From: an uncultured Anaerolineae bacterium
GTDB lineage: Bacteria; Chloroflexota; Anaerolineae; J036; Brachytrichaceae
Length of the DNA: 55,311 nucleotides
Reading direction: 5' to 3'
NCBI GenBank assembly: GCA_937927775.1
Contig: CALBEF010000084.1
Span: 1-55,311, forward strand
Shown here: piece after piece, positions 41,551 to 49,711 of the stretch
Layout: each line of letters begins with the position of its first letter
Numbering within the stretch: the stretch's first letter is position 1
The notes under the pieces: model-generated
The model's input: the letters and a program-made list of their open reading frames with translations, nothing else
The model's database searches: none
Told to the model about the DNA's origin: nothing
Program-made: the position numbers and the translations under genes

Positions 41551-44500
41551 ATGCAGACCCGTCCACGACTCGCCACGCTGGTGTGTGTGGCCTTCCTGGC
41601 GTTGTTGCCATTCACCCTGTTTTTCTCTGTCACCATCGGCAACCATTCGCTGATCCCTTTCGACAATCTGTACCAGTGGGAACCTTATCGCTCCCAGGCA
41701 GTCCCGCAGACCATCCGGCCTCAGAACCATCTGCTCTCCGATCTCATCCTGGAGAACTACGCCTGGAAACAATTCATCATCCAGTCCCTGCGACAGGGCG
41801 AATTGCCGTTGTGGAATCCCTACCTGTTCGCCGGCGTGCCATTTCTGGCAGCGGGGCAGCATTCGGGTCTTTATCCGCTCAGCATTCTTTATTACCTCCT
41901 GCCGCTGGATAAAGCCTACGGCTGGTTCACCGTGCTGAACCTGGCGCTGGCCGGCATCTTCATGTTTGTCTTCATGCGCGCGCTGGGCATAGGCCGCGCC
42001 GGCGCGACCTTCGCCGCCGTCGCGTACGAGATGAGCGGCTTCATGATCGTGTCGGTCGTGTTCCAGATGATCATTGCCGCCGCAGCCTGGCTGCCGCTGA
42101 TCCTGGCCATGTGCGAGCAGGTGATCCGGCAGGCGCCGGCGCTGGGCCGCCGGCCGGCTTCCGCGCCCTGGGCGCTGATCGGCGCGCTCGCCATCGGCAT
42201 GATGTTCCTGGCCGGCCACGTGGAAATCATGGTCTACACCGCGCTGATCGCGGCGCTCTACTGCGCCTGGCGGCTGGCGGTCAAGAGCCAGCAGATGCTC
42301 GCAGCCGGAGAGCGCAACACAATCGGCGCATTTGTGCTCCGGCGCGCCGGCTGGCTGGCCGTCATGGCGGCGCTGGGCGTCGGCATCGGCGCCGTGCAAC
42401 TCGCCCCGCTGTTTGAACTGGTGCAAACCAGTTTCCGTTCCGGCCGCTCCGACTTCCAGCAGGTGCTGAGCTACGGCTTTCCCGCCCGCGAGGCGCTGCG
42501 CTGGATCATGCCGAACTTCTTCGGCAGCGAGGCGCATCACACCTACTTCGATGTGTTCAGGCTTGCCGTGCTGCCGGTAGACACGCCGAGCGGCCACACG
42601 TGGTGGGGCATGAAGAACTCGGTGGAGGGCGGAGCCTACGTCGGCATTCTCACCCTCGTGCTCGCCGGTGTTGCCGCAATCAGCGCGGCCGGCGAGGCTA
42701 TCCGGCGGCTGAAACGCCAATCGCAACCATCTTCCTCAGACCAGCCGGAAAAGCCTCCCACATGGTTCTTTCTGGCGCTGGCATTCTTTGCGCTGGCTTT
42801 CATCTTCGGCACGCCGTTGTACGCCATCCTGTATTACGGCCTGCCCGGCATCAATCAACTGCACTCGCCCTTTCGCTGGATCTGGGCGCTGACCCTGTGT
42901 CTGTCAGCCCTGGCCGGCATCGGCATGCAGTCCATCATCAACACCCAATACCCAACACCCAACACCCAATACGCAATACGCAATACGCAACACGCAAACC
43001 GCCTCGCCACAGGTGGCATCGCCCTGATTGTTCTGGGTGTGTTGACCCTGGCCGGCATCGCCGCCGTGCGGCTGGGCTGGCCGGCCTTCGAGCCTGTGGT
43101 CGAGCGGGTTTGGCGCAGCCTGGCCCGGGCGGAAGAAGGGTTCACCGGCGCCGACATGTTCTTCAGCTATCAGGCGCTGAACGCCGGCGTCTTTGCGCTG
43201 GCCCTCATCGCCAGCGGCGCAGTCCTGTGGCTGGCCCGCCGGTATGCCGGGCGAAGCGGATGGGCGATCGTGGCGATTGGGCTGCTGGTGGTCGATGTGA
43301 ACGTCGCCTGGGCCGGCTTCAATCCCTCGGTCGATCCGGCCCTGTTCGAGCGCACACCGCCATCCATCGAGTTCTTGAAACAGGATGCAGATCTGTACCG
43401 TATCACCTCCTACGACCCAGGCGGGACAAAGCTCTTCAACGCCAACATCCCCTGGCTGCACAACATACAGGACATTCGCGGCTACGACTCCATCATCCCC
43501 AAACGCTACACCGACTATATGCGCCTGATCGAGCCGCAGGGCGAGTTGATCTACAACCGCATTGCGCCGCTGACGCGGGCAGAGAGCCTGGAATCGCCGC
43601 TGCTCGACCTGTTGAACGTCAAGTACGTCGTGACACAGGACACAATCTCGACGCCCGGCTTCCGGCTGGTGTATGACGGGCCGGCGCGCGGCGACCCGAG
43701 CCGCATCTACCAGAACGAACGCGCCATGCCGCGCGCGTTCACCCTGCCGATCACCAGCTCGCTGCTGACGCACGACTTCGCCCGCGCTGCGCAAACCTAT
43801 GACCCGCGCCGGTACACGATGATCGACGCCGACTGCGGCATCAACGACCTCGGCTGCGCGATCCCCTACCCGGCCGACTACGGGCCGGCTGTCGTCACCG
43901 TCTACAAAAACAACGAAGTCTGGGTGGACGTGCAGACAGACCGCCCGGCCTGGCTGATCCTGACCGACAGCTACTTCCCCGGCTGGCGCGCTTTCATTCG
44001 CCCGCTGGGCGCGGGTGACGACCAGGAACAGGAAGTCGCAGTCCTGCCGACCAATGGCAACTTCCGCGCCGTGCGGCTGGAAGCGCAGCCGGCGTCCGAG
44101 ACCCAACAAAACACAGAGGCAGAAAAACAGCCCCCTGCATCGGGCTTCAACGCGGCCCAACCGTCGCTCAACGCGCAATCCGCCGGCCAGCAGCCGCCGG
44201 CCCCGGTCGCATACACCGTGCGATTCAAGTACTCTCCCGCGCCCTTCCAGGCCGGCCTGTTTGCGACGTTCGTGGCGCTCGTTGCGCTGCTCTTCTCAGC
44301 CGCCATCTACCTGTGGCGCTACGTGTACCGTGAAAGCATGGCTTCATCGCCGGTGCAGCGCGTAGCGAAAAACAGCCTGGTGCTGACCGGCTTCAACCTC
44401 GGCGCGCGGCTGATCGACATGGCGTTCGCGTTGCTGATGCTGCGCGTGCTCGGCCCCGAAGGCGCCGGCAAGTACTACTTCGCCATCGTCATCGTCGGCT

Positions 44501-45807
44501 GGTTCGAGATCCTGACCAACTTTGGCCTCAACACCTTCCTGACCCGCGAAGTCGCGCGCGACCGGCAGCAGGCCAACCGGTATCTTTACAACACGAGCAT
44601 CCTGCGTCTGTTGCTCAGCCTGGGCAGCGCGCCGCTGGTGGCACTGGTCATCGCCATCTGGGGAGCAGCGTTTGAACTGAGCGGCGACACCGCCATCGCC
44701 ATCGTGCTGCTTGCGATCAGCCAGGCGCCCAGCGGACTTGCAAACGGTCTGAGCGCGCTGTTCTTCGCCTACGAGAAGGCCGAAGTGCCGGCCGCGCTCA
44801 CCATTGTCAGCGCGCTGCTAAAGGTGAGCCTGGGCACAGTCGCCCTGCTGGCCGGCTTTGGCATCATCGGGCTGGCCGTCGTGTCTATTGTGGTCAATCT
44901 GGTCACGCTGACGATCCTGTTCGTGGTCGCCAGCCGCCTGTTCTTCCGACTTCAGCGGGAGGGCGACCCGCCCCTGCGCCGCGCGATGCTGCGCGAGTCG
45001 TTCCCGCTGATGCTCAACCATCTGCTGGCTACGTTGTTTTTCAAGGTGGATGTGCCGATGCTCGAAGCCATCAAGTCGCCGGTGGTGGTCGGCTGGTACA
45101 GCGCGGCCTACAAGTTTGTGGACGCCTTTAACATCATCCCGGCCTTCTTCACCCAGTCCTTCTTTCCCATCATGTCGCGCATGGCCGTCGCGCAGGATGG
45201 CGCGCTGGCCCGCGCGTACACCCTGGCGCTGAAGCTGCTGGTGATAATGGCCTTTCCGCTGGCCGTGTTCAGCACATTTGCCGCCGGCTTGCTGGTGGGT
45301 GTGCTGGGCGGCGCAGAGTTTCTGCCGCACGGCGCAATCGCCCTCAGCGTGATGATCTGGAGCATCCCTTTCGGCTGGGTCAACAGCGTCACCAATTACG
45401 CGCTGATCGCCGTCAATCAGCAGCGCGCTCTGACGCGGGCCTTCGCCATCGGGCTGGCCTTTAATGTTGCGGCAAACCTGATCCTGATTCCGCAGTTTTC
45501 GTATGTCGGCGCAGCCGGCGCAACCATCCTGTCGGAGATTGTGGAGGGGGCGGCGTTCTATGTCTACGTGCGCCGGCACATTGCGCCGGTGAACTGGCTG
45601 CAGGTGCTGGGCCGGCCGGCGCTGGCCGCGCTGGTCATGGCAGGCGTGACGTGGGTGTGGGCAGCCGGCGGTTCAGCCGGCCTGGGATTGTTGTACGGGA
45701 TCGCTGCTTACGCGATCGCTCTGTGGTTGCTCGGCGCGCTGTCGAGCGAAGAGAAGCGCCTGCTGGCGCCGCTCCTGCCGGCGCGCTTCAGGCCGGCGCA
45801 GTCCTGA
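41551..45807 (+). CDS. Fused YfhO-like membrane glycosyltransferase-type protein and polysaccharide flippase
   Basis: This is a 1418-residue polytopic protein. Residues 1 to about 920 are YfhO-like: multiple membrane helices, the luminal WEPYRSQ...WNPYLFAGVPFLA block near the N-terminus, further helices to about 600, then a soluble beta domain (DLYRITSYDPGGTKLFNANIPWLHNIQDIRGYDSI). After a Gln/Pro linker and a helix, residues about 930-1418 form a complete Wzx/MATE-like flippase with about 12-14 helices (VLTGFNLGARLIDMAFALLMLRVLGPEGAGKYYFAIV). YfhO proteins are linked to glycosylation of lipoteichoic acid or lipid carriers, and flippases move lipid-linked glycans. An internal Met at about residue 930 could allow separate translation. 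Residues about 462-484 are repeat-derived. Confidence 0.88.
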   Translation: MQTRPRLATLVCVAFLALLPFTLFFSVTIGNHSLIPFDNLYQWEPYRSQAVPQTIRPQNHLLSDLILENYAWKQFIIQSLRQGELPLWNPYLFAGVPFLAAGQHSGLYPLSILYYLLPLDKAYGWFTVLNLALAGIFMFVFMRALGIGRAGATFAAVAYEMSGFMIVSVVFQMIIAAAAWLPLILAMCEQVIRQAPALGRRPASAPWALIGALAIGMMFLAGHVEIMVYTALIAALYCAWRLAVKSQQMLAAGERNTIGAFVLRRAGWLAVMAALGVGIGAVQLAPLFELVQTSFRSGRSDFQQVLSYGFPAREALRWIMPNFFGSEAHHTYFDVFRLAVLPVDTPSGHTWWGMKNSVEGGAYVGILTLVLAGVAAISAAGEAIRRLKRQSQPSSSDQPEKPPTWFFLALAFFALAFIFGTPLYAILYYGLPGINQLHSPFRWIWALTLCLSALAGIGMQSIINTQYPTPNTQYAIRNTQHANRLATGGIALIVLGVLTLAGIAAVRLGWPAFEPVVERVWRSLARAEEGFTGADMFFSYQALNAGVFALALIASGAVLWLARRYAGRSGWAIVAIGLLVVDVNVAWAGFNPSVDPALFERTPPSIEFLKQDADLYRITSYDPGGTKLFNANIPWLHNIQDIRGYDSIIPKRYTDYMRLIEPQGELIYNRIAPLTRAESLESPLLDLLNVKYVVTQDTISTPGFRLVYDGPARGDPSRIYQNERAMPRAFTLPITSSLLTHDFARAAQTYDPRRYTMIDADCGINDLGCAIPYPADYGPAVVTVYKNNEVWVDVQTDRPAWLILTDSYFPGWRAFIRPLGAGDDQEQEVAVLPTNGNFRAVRLEAQPASETQQNTEAEKQPPASGFNAAQPSLNAQSAGQQPPAPVAYTVRFKYSPAPFQAGLFATFVALVALLFSAAIYLWRYVYRESMASSPVQRVAKNSLVLTGFNLGARLIDMAFALLMLRVLGPEGAGKYYFAIVIVGWFEILTNFGLNTFLTREVARDRQQANRYLYNTSILRLLLSLGSAPLVALVIAIWGAAFELSGDTAIAIVLLAISQAPSGLANGLSALFFAYEKAEVPAALTIVSALLKVSLGTVALLAGFGIIGLAVVSIVVNLVTLTILFVVASRLFFRLQREGDPPLRRAMLRESFPLMLNHLLATLFFKVDVPMLEAIKSPVVVGWYSAAYKFVDAFNIIPAFFTQSFFPIMSRMAVAQDGALARAYTLALKLLVIMAFPLAVFSTFAAGLLVGVLGGAEFLPHGAIALSVMIWSIPFGWVNSVTNYALIAVNQQRALTRAFAIGLAFNVAANLILIPQFSYVGAAGATILSEIVEGAAFYVYVRRHIAPVNWLQVLGRPALAALVMAGVTWVWAAGGSAGLGLLYGIAAYAIALWLLGALSSEEKRLLAPLLPARFRPAQS
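42938..43003. repeat. Simple repeat inserted in frame inside the YfhO-like domain
   Basis: About 65 nt of CCCAATAC/CCCAACAC units followed by GCAATACGCAATAC units, encoding a NTQYPTPNTQYAIRNTQ-like peptide. It lies between two membrane helices and reads through without a stop. Composition and period match the dispersed intergenic simple repeats. Confidence 0.85.
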
Positions 45808-45809
45808 CA

Positions 45810-47180
45810 TCAGCCCACGACACACACGTCGTCCGGCCGCAGCCAGAACGGCGGCAGGTACGCCGGCGCCGCCGAGAGCGGCAATACCTCCTCACACAGC
45901 GCAATGCCCAGATAGTCGCGCATAAACTCACGTCGCCGCTGGATACGCGCCCACACATCCGGGAAGGCGTTGCGCAACTCCTCGCGCAGGGCGGCATTTG
46001 CGATGACGCACGTGTCTTCGCAGTTCAGCGCCTGGCCTGCCGCCAGAGGAGCAGGAATAATGTCGCACTGGAACACCATCCCTGACGCCACGCGCTCTGC
46101 GCTGCCCGGCCGGATCGGCGTATGCACCCATTCATCAAAGGAGATGAGGTGGCCCGGATTCAGCGCCGAGTTGAAAGGCGCCTTGCCAAAGGCGGCTGTG
46201 ACGGCGTCAAACATCTCCGCGCCGGTCACACCCAGGCGCATGGTCTGCCACCATGTCGTCACTGCCGTGAAGTAGGGAGCGACAACGCCGGCGAAGAAGT
46301 CGGGATCGGGCCGGCCCAGCATCAGGCCGGCGCGGCACGACAGACTGCCCCACAGGCCGATCGCCGTAGTGATGGCGTCGCCGTATTCGATGCGCCGCGC
46401 GCCGGGGCTGGCCAGGCCAACAATATTTCCGCTGCCCGCCACGCACATGATGTGCGCCGAGAGCGGTTCGCCGGCATAGCGCGCCAGCGCGGCCGCTTCC
46501 AGCTCAGTCATGCCGGGGCGCGCGCCGCGCACAATGCGGAAGACTGCGTCGGAGGCGCGCATGGCGCTCCATTCAAACGCGGCAATCTGGGCTGCCGAGT
46601 TCATGACCGCTCGCAGACCGCTTTCGGGGTGCATCAGGACGGCGGTGGCATCGGTGACCGCCCCGCTGTCGCCCACCAGCTTGCGCAACACGGCCACCAT
46701 CCAGGCCGGCACAAACGCCGGCGCCACAGGGTCATCGATCTCGTCCACCCCCAGGTACTTCCAGCCCACCACGGCGACGCGCTGGCCGCGCGCAATGCCG
46801 GCATCGCGCAGCACATCCGCCAGCCGGGGCGCCGTGGCGCGCGGCTGGCCCAACAAGCTCATCGACTGGCATAAAACTGCCTCGACATGCCCGCTCTGAG
46901 CCGCTGCGTACGACAATCCCTCGTTGCCCACAACCAGATAGCGCCGCCGGTTCGGGCCGGCGATGAACAACGCTTCTTCAAAGCGCGGGTCGTAGCCGGT
47001 GAGGTACAGCAGATTGGCGCAGTGCTCGCGATCGCCATACACCACCACCCAGTCGGCGCCGGCGCGCTGATACAGCGCCTGCGCGCGCTGCTCATATTCC
47101 TGTGCTGTGATGCGAGGCGGCGCAGGCGGGATGTCGGACTCGACGAGCGAGAAAGGCACAGAGCGTAGTTCTACTTTCAT
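45810..47180 (-). CDS. M24-fold (creatinase/aminopeptidase P-like) protein with degenerate metal site
   Basis: This is a 456-residue protein with the two-part architecture of Xaa-Pro peptidases: a creatinase N-terminal domain (residues about 25-190, WVVVYGDREHCANLLYLTGYDPRFEEALFI) and a pita-bread domain (about 205-440). In the second domain the His of NPGHLISFDEW and the last Glu of NCEDTCVI are present. The two metal-binding Asp expected in the DxG...D segment are not seen (DAITTAIGLWGSLSCRAG), and the first Glu is Asp or missing (VFQCDIIP). It may be a non-peptidase binding protein or a metal-free lyase-like homologue. It is convergent with the flippase gene (stop codons 2 nt apart). Confidence 0.8.
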   Translation of the reverse strand: MKVELRSVPFSLVESDIPPAPPRITAQEYEQRAQALYQRAGADWVVVYGDREHCANLLYLTGYDPRFEEALFIAGPNRRRYLVVGNEGLSYAAAQSGHVEAVLCQSMSLLGQPRATAPRLADVLRDAGIARGQRVAVVGWKYLGVDEIDDPVAPAFVPAWMVAVLRKLVGDSGAVTDATAVLMHPESGLRAVMNSAAQIAAFEWSAMRASDAVFRIVRGARPGMTELEAAALARYAGEPLSAHIMCVAGSGNIVGLASPGARRIEYGDAITTAIGLWGSLSCRAGLMLGRPDPDFFAGVVAPYFTAVTTWWQTMRLGVTGAEMFDAVTAAFGKAPFNSALNPGHLISFDEWVHTPIRPGSAERVASGMVFQCDIIPAPLAAGQALNCEDTCVIANAALREELRNAFPDVWARIQRRREFMRDYLGIALCEEVLPLSAAPAYLPPFWLRPDDVCVVG

Positions 47181-47336
47181 GGCGTTTTTTCACCGGGTTC
47201 CGAAATGAAGCAATGCTCGAAACGTCAGACGCCGGCGATGATTCCTCTGCCGGCGCTTGCCGCGTGATAACCAGACACATTCTACTCATGCCCACCCGTC
47301 CACAACTCGCAACACCTTGCGCCCAGCCACCCCGGT

Positions 47337-47342
47337 TACAAT
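47337..47342 (+). promoter_or_regulatory. -10 box TACAAT, 7 nt before an ATG (leaderless)
   Basis: TACAAT, TGCCCGA, ATG at 47350. It supports the start used for the aldo/keto reductase. Confidence 0.65.
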
Positions 47343-47349
47343 TGCCCGA

Positions 47350-48333
47350 ATGGATTACCGCAAACTGGGCAACACCGGCCTGAAGGTCAGCGAGTTGTGC
47401 CTGGGCACGATGACCTTTCTGTGGACGACCGACGAGCCGACATCGTTCGCCGTGCTGGATACATTCGCCGAAGCCGGGGGCAATTTCCTTGACACCGCCG
47501 ACATCTACTCGCGCTGGGCGCCGAACAACCCCGGCGGCACGGCTGAACTGGTGATCGGCAAATGGCTGAAACAGGCCGGCCGGCCGCGCGAGCGATTCGT
47601 CATCGCCACCAAAGGGCGCGGCCCGATGGGCGACGGCCCCAACGACCAGGGCGCTTCGCGGGCGCATCTGATTCACGCCGTCGAAGCCAGCCTGCGCCGG
47701 CTGCAAACGGACTACATCGACCTGTATCAGATTCACTGGTGGGACGAAACCACGCCGCTCGAAGAAACCCTGCGCGCGCTGGACGATCTGGTGTCTGCCG
47801 GGAAAATCCGTTACATCGGCGCCAGCAACTTTCCGGCCTGGTATCTGATGAAGGCGCTGTGGATCAGCGACGTAAGAAACCATATTCGCTTCGAGTCGGT
47901 GCAACCGCACTACAACCTGATGCACCGCGATGAGTTCGAGCGCGAGATGATGGCGCTGTGCAAGGATCAGCGCCTGGGCGTGATTCCATACAGCCCGCTG
48001 GCCGGCGGCTTCCTGACCGGCAAGTACCGCAAGGGGCAGCCCATTCCCCCCGGCTCGCGCGGCGAAAACAACCCGCGCATCCGCAAGTACGCCGAGAGCG
48101 AACGCGGGCAGAACACGCTGGGCAAGCTCGAAGAGATCGGACACAGCCACAACAAGTCGATCCTTCAGACGGCGCTCGCCTGGCTGCTGTCCAACCCCGT
48201 CATCACCGCGCCGATCATCGGAGCGAGCAACGTAGAGCAGTTGAACGAGTCGCTCGGCGCGGCCGGCTACCGGCTGGGCGACGCCGAGATCGCCGCGCTG
48301 AACGAAGCCAGCGCGATTCCAACACAGGCATAG
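47350..48333 (+). CDS. Aldo/keto reductase
   Basis: This is a 327-residue NADPH-dependent (beta/alpha)8-barrel oxidoreductase. MDYRKLGNTGLKVSELCLGTMTF is the family start; DTADIYS holds the catalytic Asp and Tyr, IATKG the Lys and LYQIHWWD the His. IRYIGASNFPAW and the cofactor segment IIGASNVEQLNESL complete it. Closest in pattern to the YajO/Tas-type reductases acting on aldehydes; the natural substrate is unknown. The start at 47350 fits both the family N-terminus and a -10 box 7 nt upstream; an open frame extends to 47257 but adds unrelated residues. Confidence 0.95.
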   Translation: MDYRKLGNTGLKVSELCLGTMTFLWTTDEPTSFAVLDTFAEAGGNFLDTADIYSRWAPNNPGGTAELVIGKWLKQAGRPRERFVIATKGRGPMGDGPNDQGASRAHLIHAVEASLRRLQTDYIDLYQIHWWDETTPLEETLRALDDLVSAGKIRYIGASNFPAWYLMKALWISDVRNHIRFESVQPHYNLMHRDEFEREMMALCKDQRLGVIPYSPLAGGFLTGKYRKGQPIPPGSRGENNPRIRKYAESERGQNTLGKLEEIGHSHNKSILQTALAWLLSNPVITAPIIGASNVEQLNESLGAAGYRLGDAEIAALNEASAIPTQA

Positions 48334-48398
48334 ATCAGTCCCCGGCTCGCCGGGAGCGGTTGCGCCGCGCCCGGCGCCCATTGCGCGAGGCAATACCC

Positions 48399-48587
48399 AT
48401 GAAAAATCTGCAAGGCCAATGGCCGGTTCTCGTGGTCATGATCATGTTCTTCATCCTGCCCATGTCCACCATTCCCGGCCTGTTCGACTTCATCTTTGCC
48501 ATTCTCGGCTTGATCGCTCTGGTGATCGTCGGCTTGATCGTCGCATCGATCGTGACCGCGCGAAGGCGCCCCACGCATGAGCAGTAG
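48399..48587 (+). CDS. Small membrane protein, 62 residues, two transmembrane helices
   Basis: MKNLQGQWPVLVVMIMFFIL opens the first helix, PMSTIPGLFDF is a short loop, and IFAILGLIALVIVGLIVASIV is the second helix, followed by a basic end TARRRPTHEQ. The ATG follows GCGAGGCAATACCC, a fair ribosome site. It lies 65 nt after the aldo/keto reductase and overlaps the ubiX start by 11 nt, so it is probably part of the same transcript. I do not recognise a family. The positive C-terminus suggests both ends are cytoplasmic. Confidence 0.65.
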   Translation: MKNLQGQWPVLVVMIMFFILPMSTIPGLFDFIFAILGLIALVIVGLIVASIVTARRRPTHEQ

Positions 48588-49194
48588 CCTGGCAGACGAC
48601 AGCCAGCCGCAACGCCTGGTGATCGGCATCAGCGGGGCAAGCGGCGCCATCCTGGGCATCCGGCTGCTCGAGGTGCTCCAGTCGTCCGGCATCGAAACGC
48701 ATCTGGTTATCAGCCCGGCCGGCGCGCAAACCATCACGAGCGAGACGGGATGGACGGTGCGCCAGGTTGAGGCGCTGGCCGGCGTTGCGCATCCTCACCG
48801 CGACATCGGGGCAACCATCGCCAGCGGCTCGTTCAAGACCAGGGGCATGATCATCGCGCCCTGCTCCGTCAAGACACTCTCCAGCATCGCGTATGGGATC
48901 ACGGACGATCTGATCGCGCGCGCGGCAGACGTGAACCTGAAGGAAGGCCGGCCCGTCGTGGCCCTGTTCCGCGAAGCGCCGCTGCATGTCGGCCATTTGC
49001 GCGCGCTGACGCAGTTTGCCGAGATGGGCGGCATCGTCTTCCCGCCCGTGCCGGCGTTTTATGCCCGGCCCGGCTCGCTGGATGATGTCGTCACCCAGAT
49101 CGTGGGGCGCGTGCTCGACCGCATCGGCGTGGAGAATGCGTTGGTCAAGCGATGGCAGGGCATTCGGACAGAGGTCGGCAGGCGTGGTAACTGA
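48577..49194 (+). CDS. ubiX: Flavin prenyltransferase UbiX
   Basis: UbiX makes prenylated FMN, the cofactor of UbiD-type decarboxylases. The 205-residue flavoprotein has VIGISGASGAILGIRLLEVL (FMN site), THLVISPAG, ASGSFKTRGMIIAPCSVKTLSSIAYGITDDLIARAADVNLKEGRPVVALFREAPLH in family order, and GGIVFPPVPAFYARP near the end. No ubiD decarboxylase is in the window. It overlaps the small membrane protein gene upstream and the PPOX-type gene downstream (11 nt), so these are probably one operon. Confidence 0.96.
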   Translation: MSSSLADDSQPQRLVIGISGASGAILGIRLLEVLQSSGIETHLVISPAGAQTITSETGWTVRQVEALAGVAHPHRDIGATIASGSFKTRGMIIAPCSVKTLSSIAYGITDDLIARAADVNLKEGRPVVALFREAPLHVGHLRALTQFAEMGGIVFPPVPAFYARPGSLDDVVTQIVGRVLDRIGVENALVKRWQGIRTEVGRRGN

Positions 49195-49654
49195 TCTCTT
49201 TGTGAGCGAACTGCGCGCATTTCTTGGCCGGCATAACGTTCTCACCCTGGCGTATCAGGACGGGCAGGGCATCGGGGCCTGCGCCGTCTGGTTCGCCGTT
49301 GACGAGCGGCTGCATCTGCATTTTCTGTCGTCACCCACCACACGGCACGGCCAGGCGCTGGCAGCCGGCGCGCAGGTAGCCTTTGCCGTGCATAAGGACG
49401 AACAGGACTGGCGTTCGATTCAGGGTGTCCAGGGCGCCGGTCTGTGCGCCATGACGCCGGCCCATGCCATCGACACAGCCTGGCAGGTGTACACCAGCCG
49501 GTTCCCGTTCGTAGCGCGCCAGTTTCCCGACCTGCAAGCTGCGCTCGGCTCCGCAGCATTATGGCGCATCGTTCCCACGTGGGTCAGACTCATCGACAAC
49601 ACAAAAGGGTTCGGCCACAAAGAGGAACGGGTGATCGAGCCATTGGGTGATTGA
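49184..49654 (+). CDS. Pyridoxamine 5'-phosphate oxidase-related (PPOX) FMN-binding protein
   Basis: This is a 156-residue split-barrel protein. LRAFLGRHNVLTLAYQDGQGIGACAVWFAVDERLHLHFLSSPTTRHGQALAAGAQVAFAVHKDEQDWRSIQGVQGAG matches the PPOX/YhbP-type pattern, with the FMN-phosphate side on the SSPTTRHGQAL and DWRSIQGVQ segments. It could be an FMN or F420-type oxidoreductase or a flavin-binding partner of the UbiX pathway; the neighbours favour flavin chemistry. The start is taken as GTG at 49184, overlapping the ubiX end; an earlier ATG in this frame is inside ubiX. Confidence 0.82.
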   Translation: MVTDLFVSELRAFLGRHNVLTLAYQDGQGIGACAVWFAVDERLHLHFLSSPTTRHGQALAAGAQVAFAVHKDEQDWRSIQGVQGAGLCAMTPAHAIDTAWQVYTSRFPFVARQFPDLQAALGSAALWRIVPTWVRLIDNTKGFGHKEERVIEPLGD

Positions 49655-49711
49655 GTCATCGGGCGATTGGGTAACTGGCGGGGATTACGCGCTGGCCCGA
49701 AGGAGGTTGTG

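Noticed and set aside
42600-43676. Alternative frame within the YfhO-like gene
   Set aside because: It is an Arg/His/Pro-rich shadow frame of the membrane protein, which has hydrophobic helices and family motifs in the main frame.
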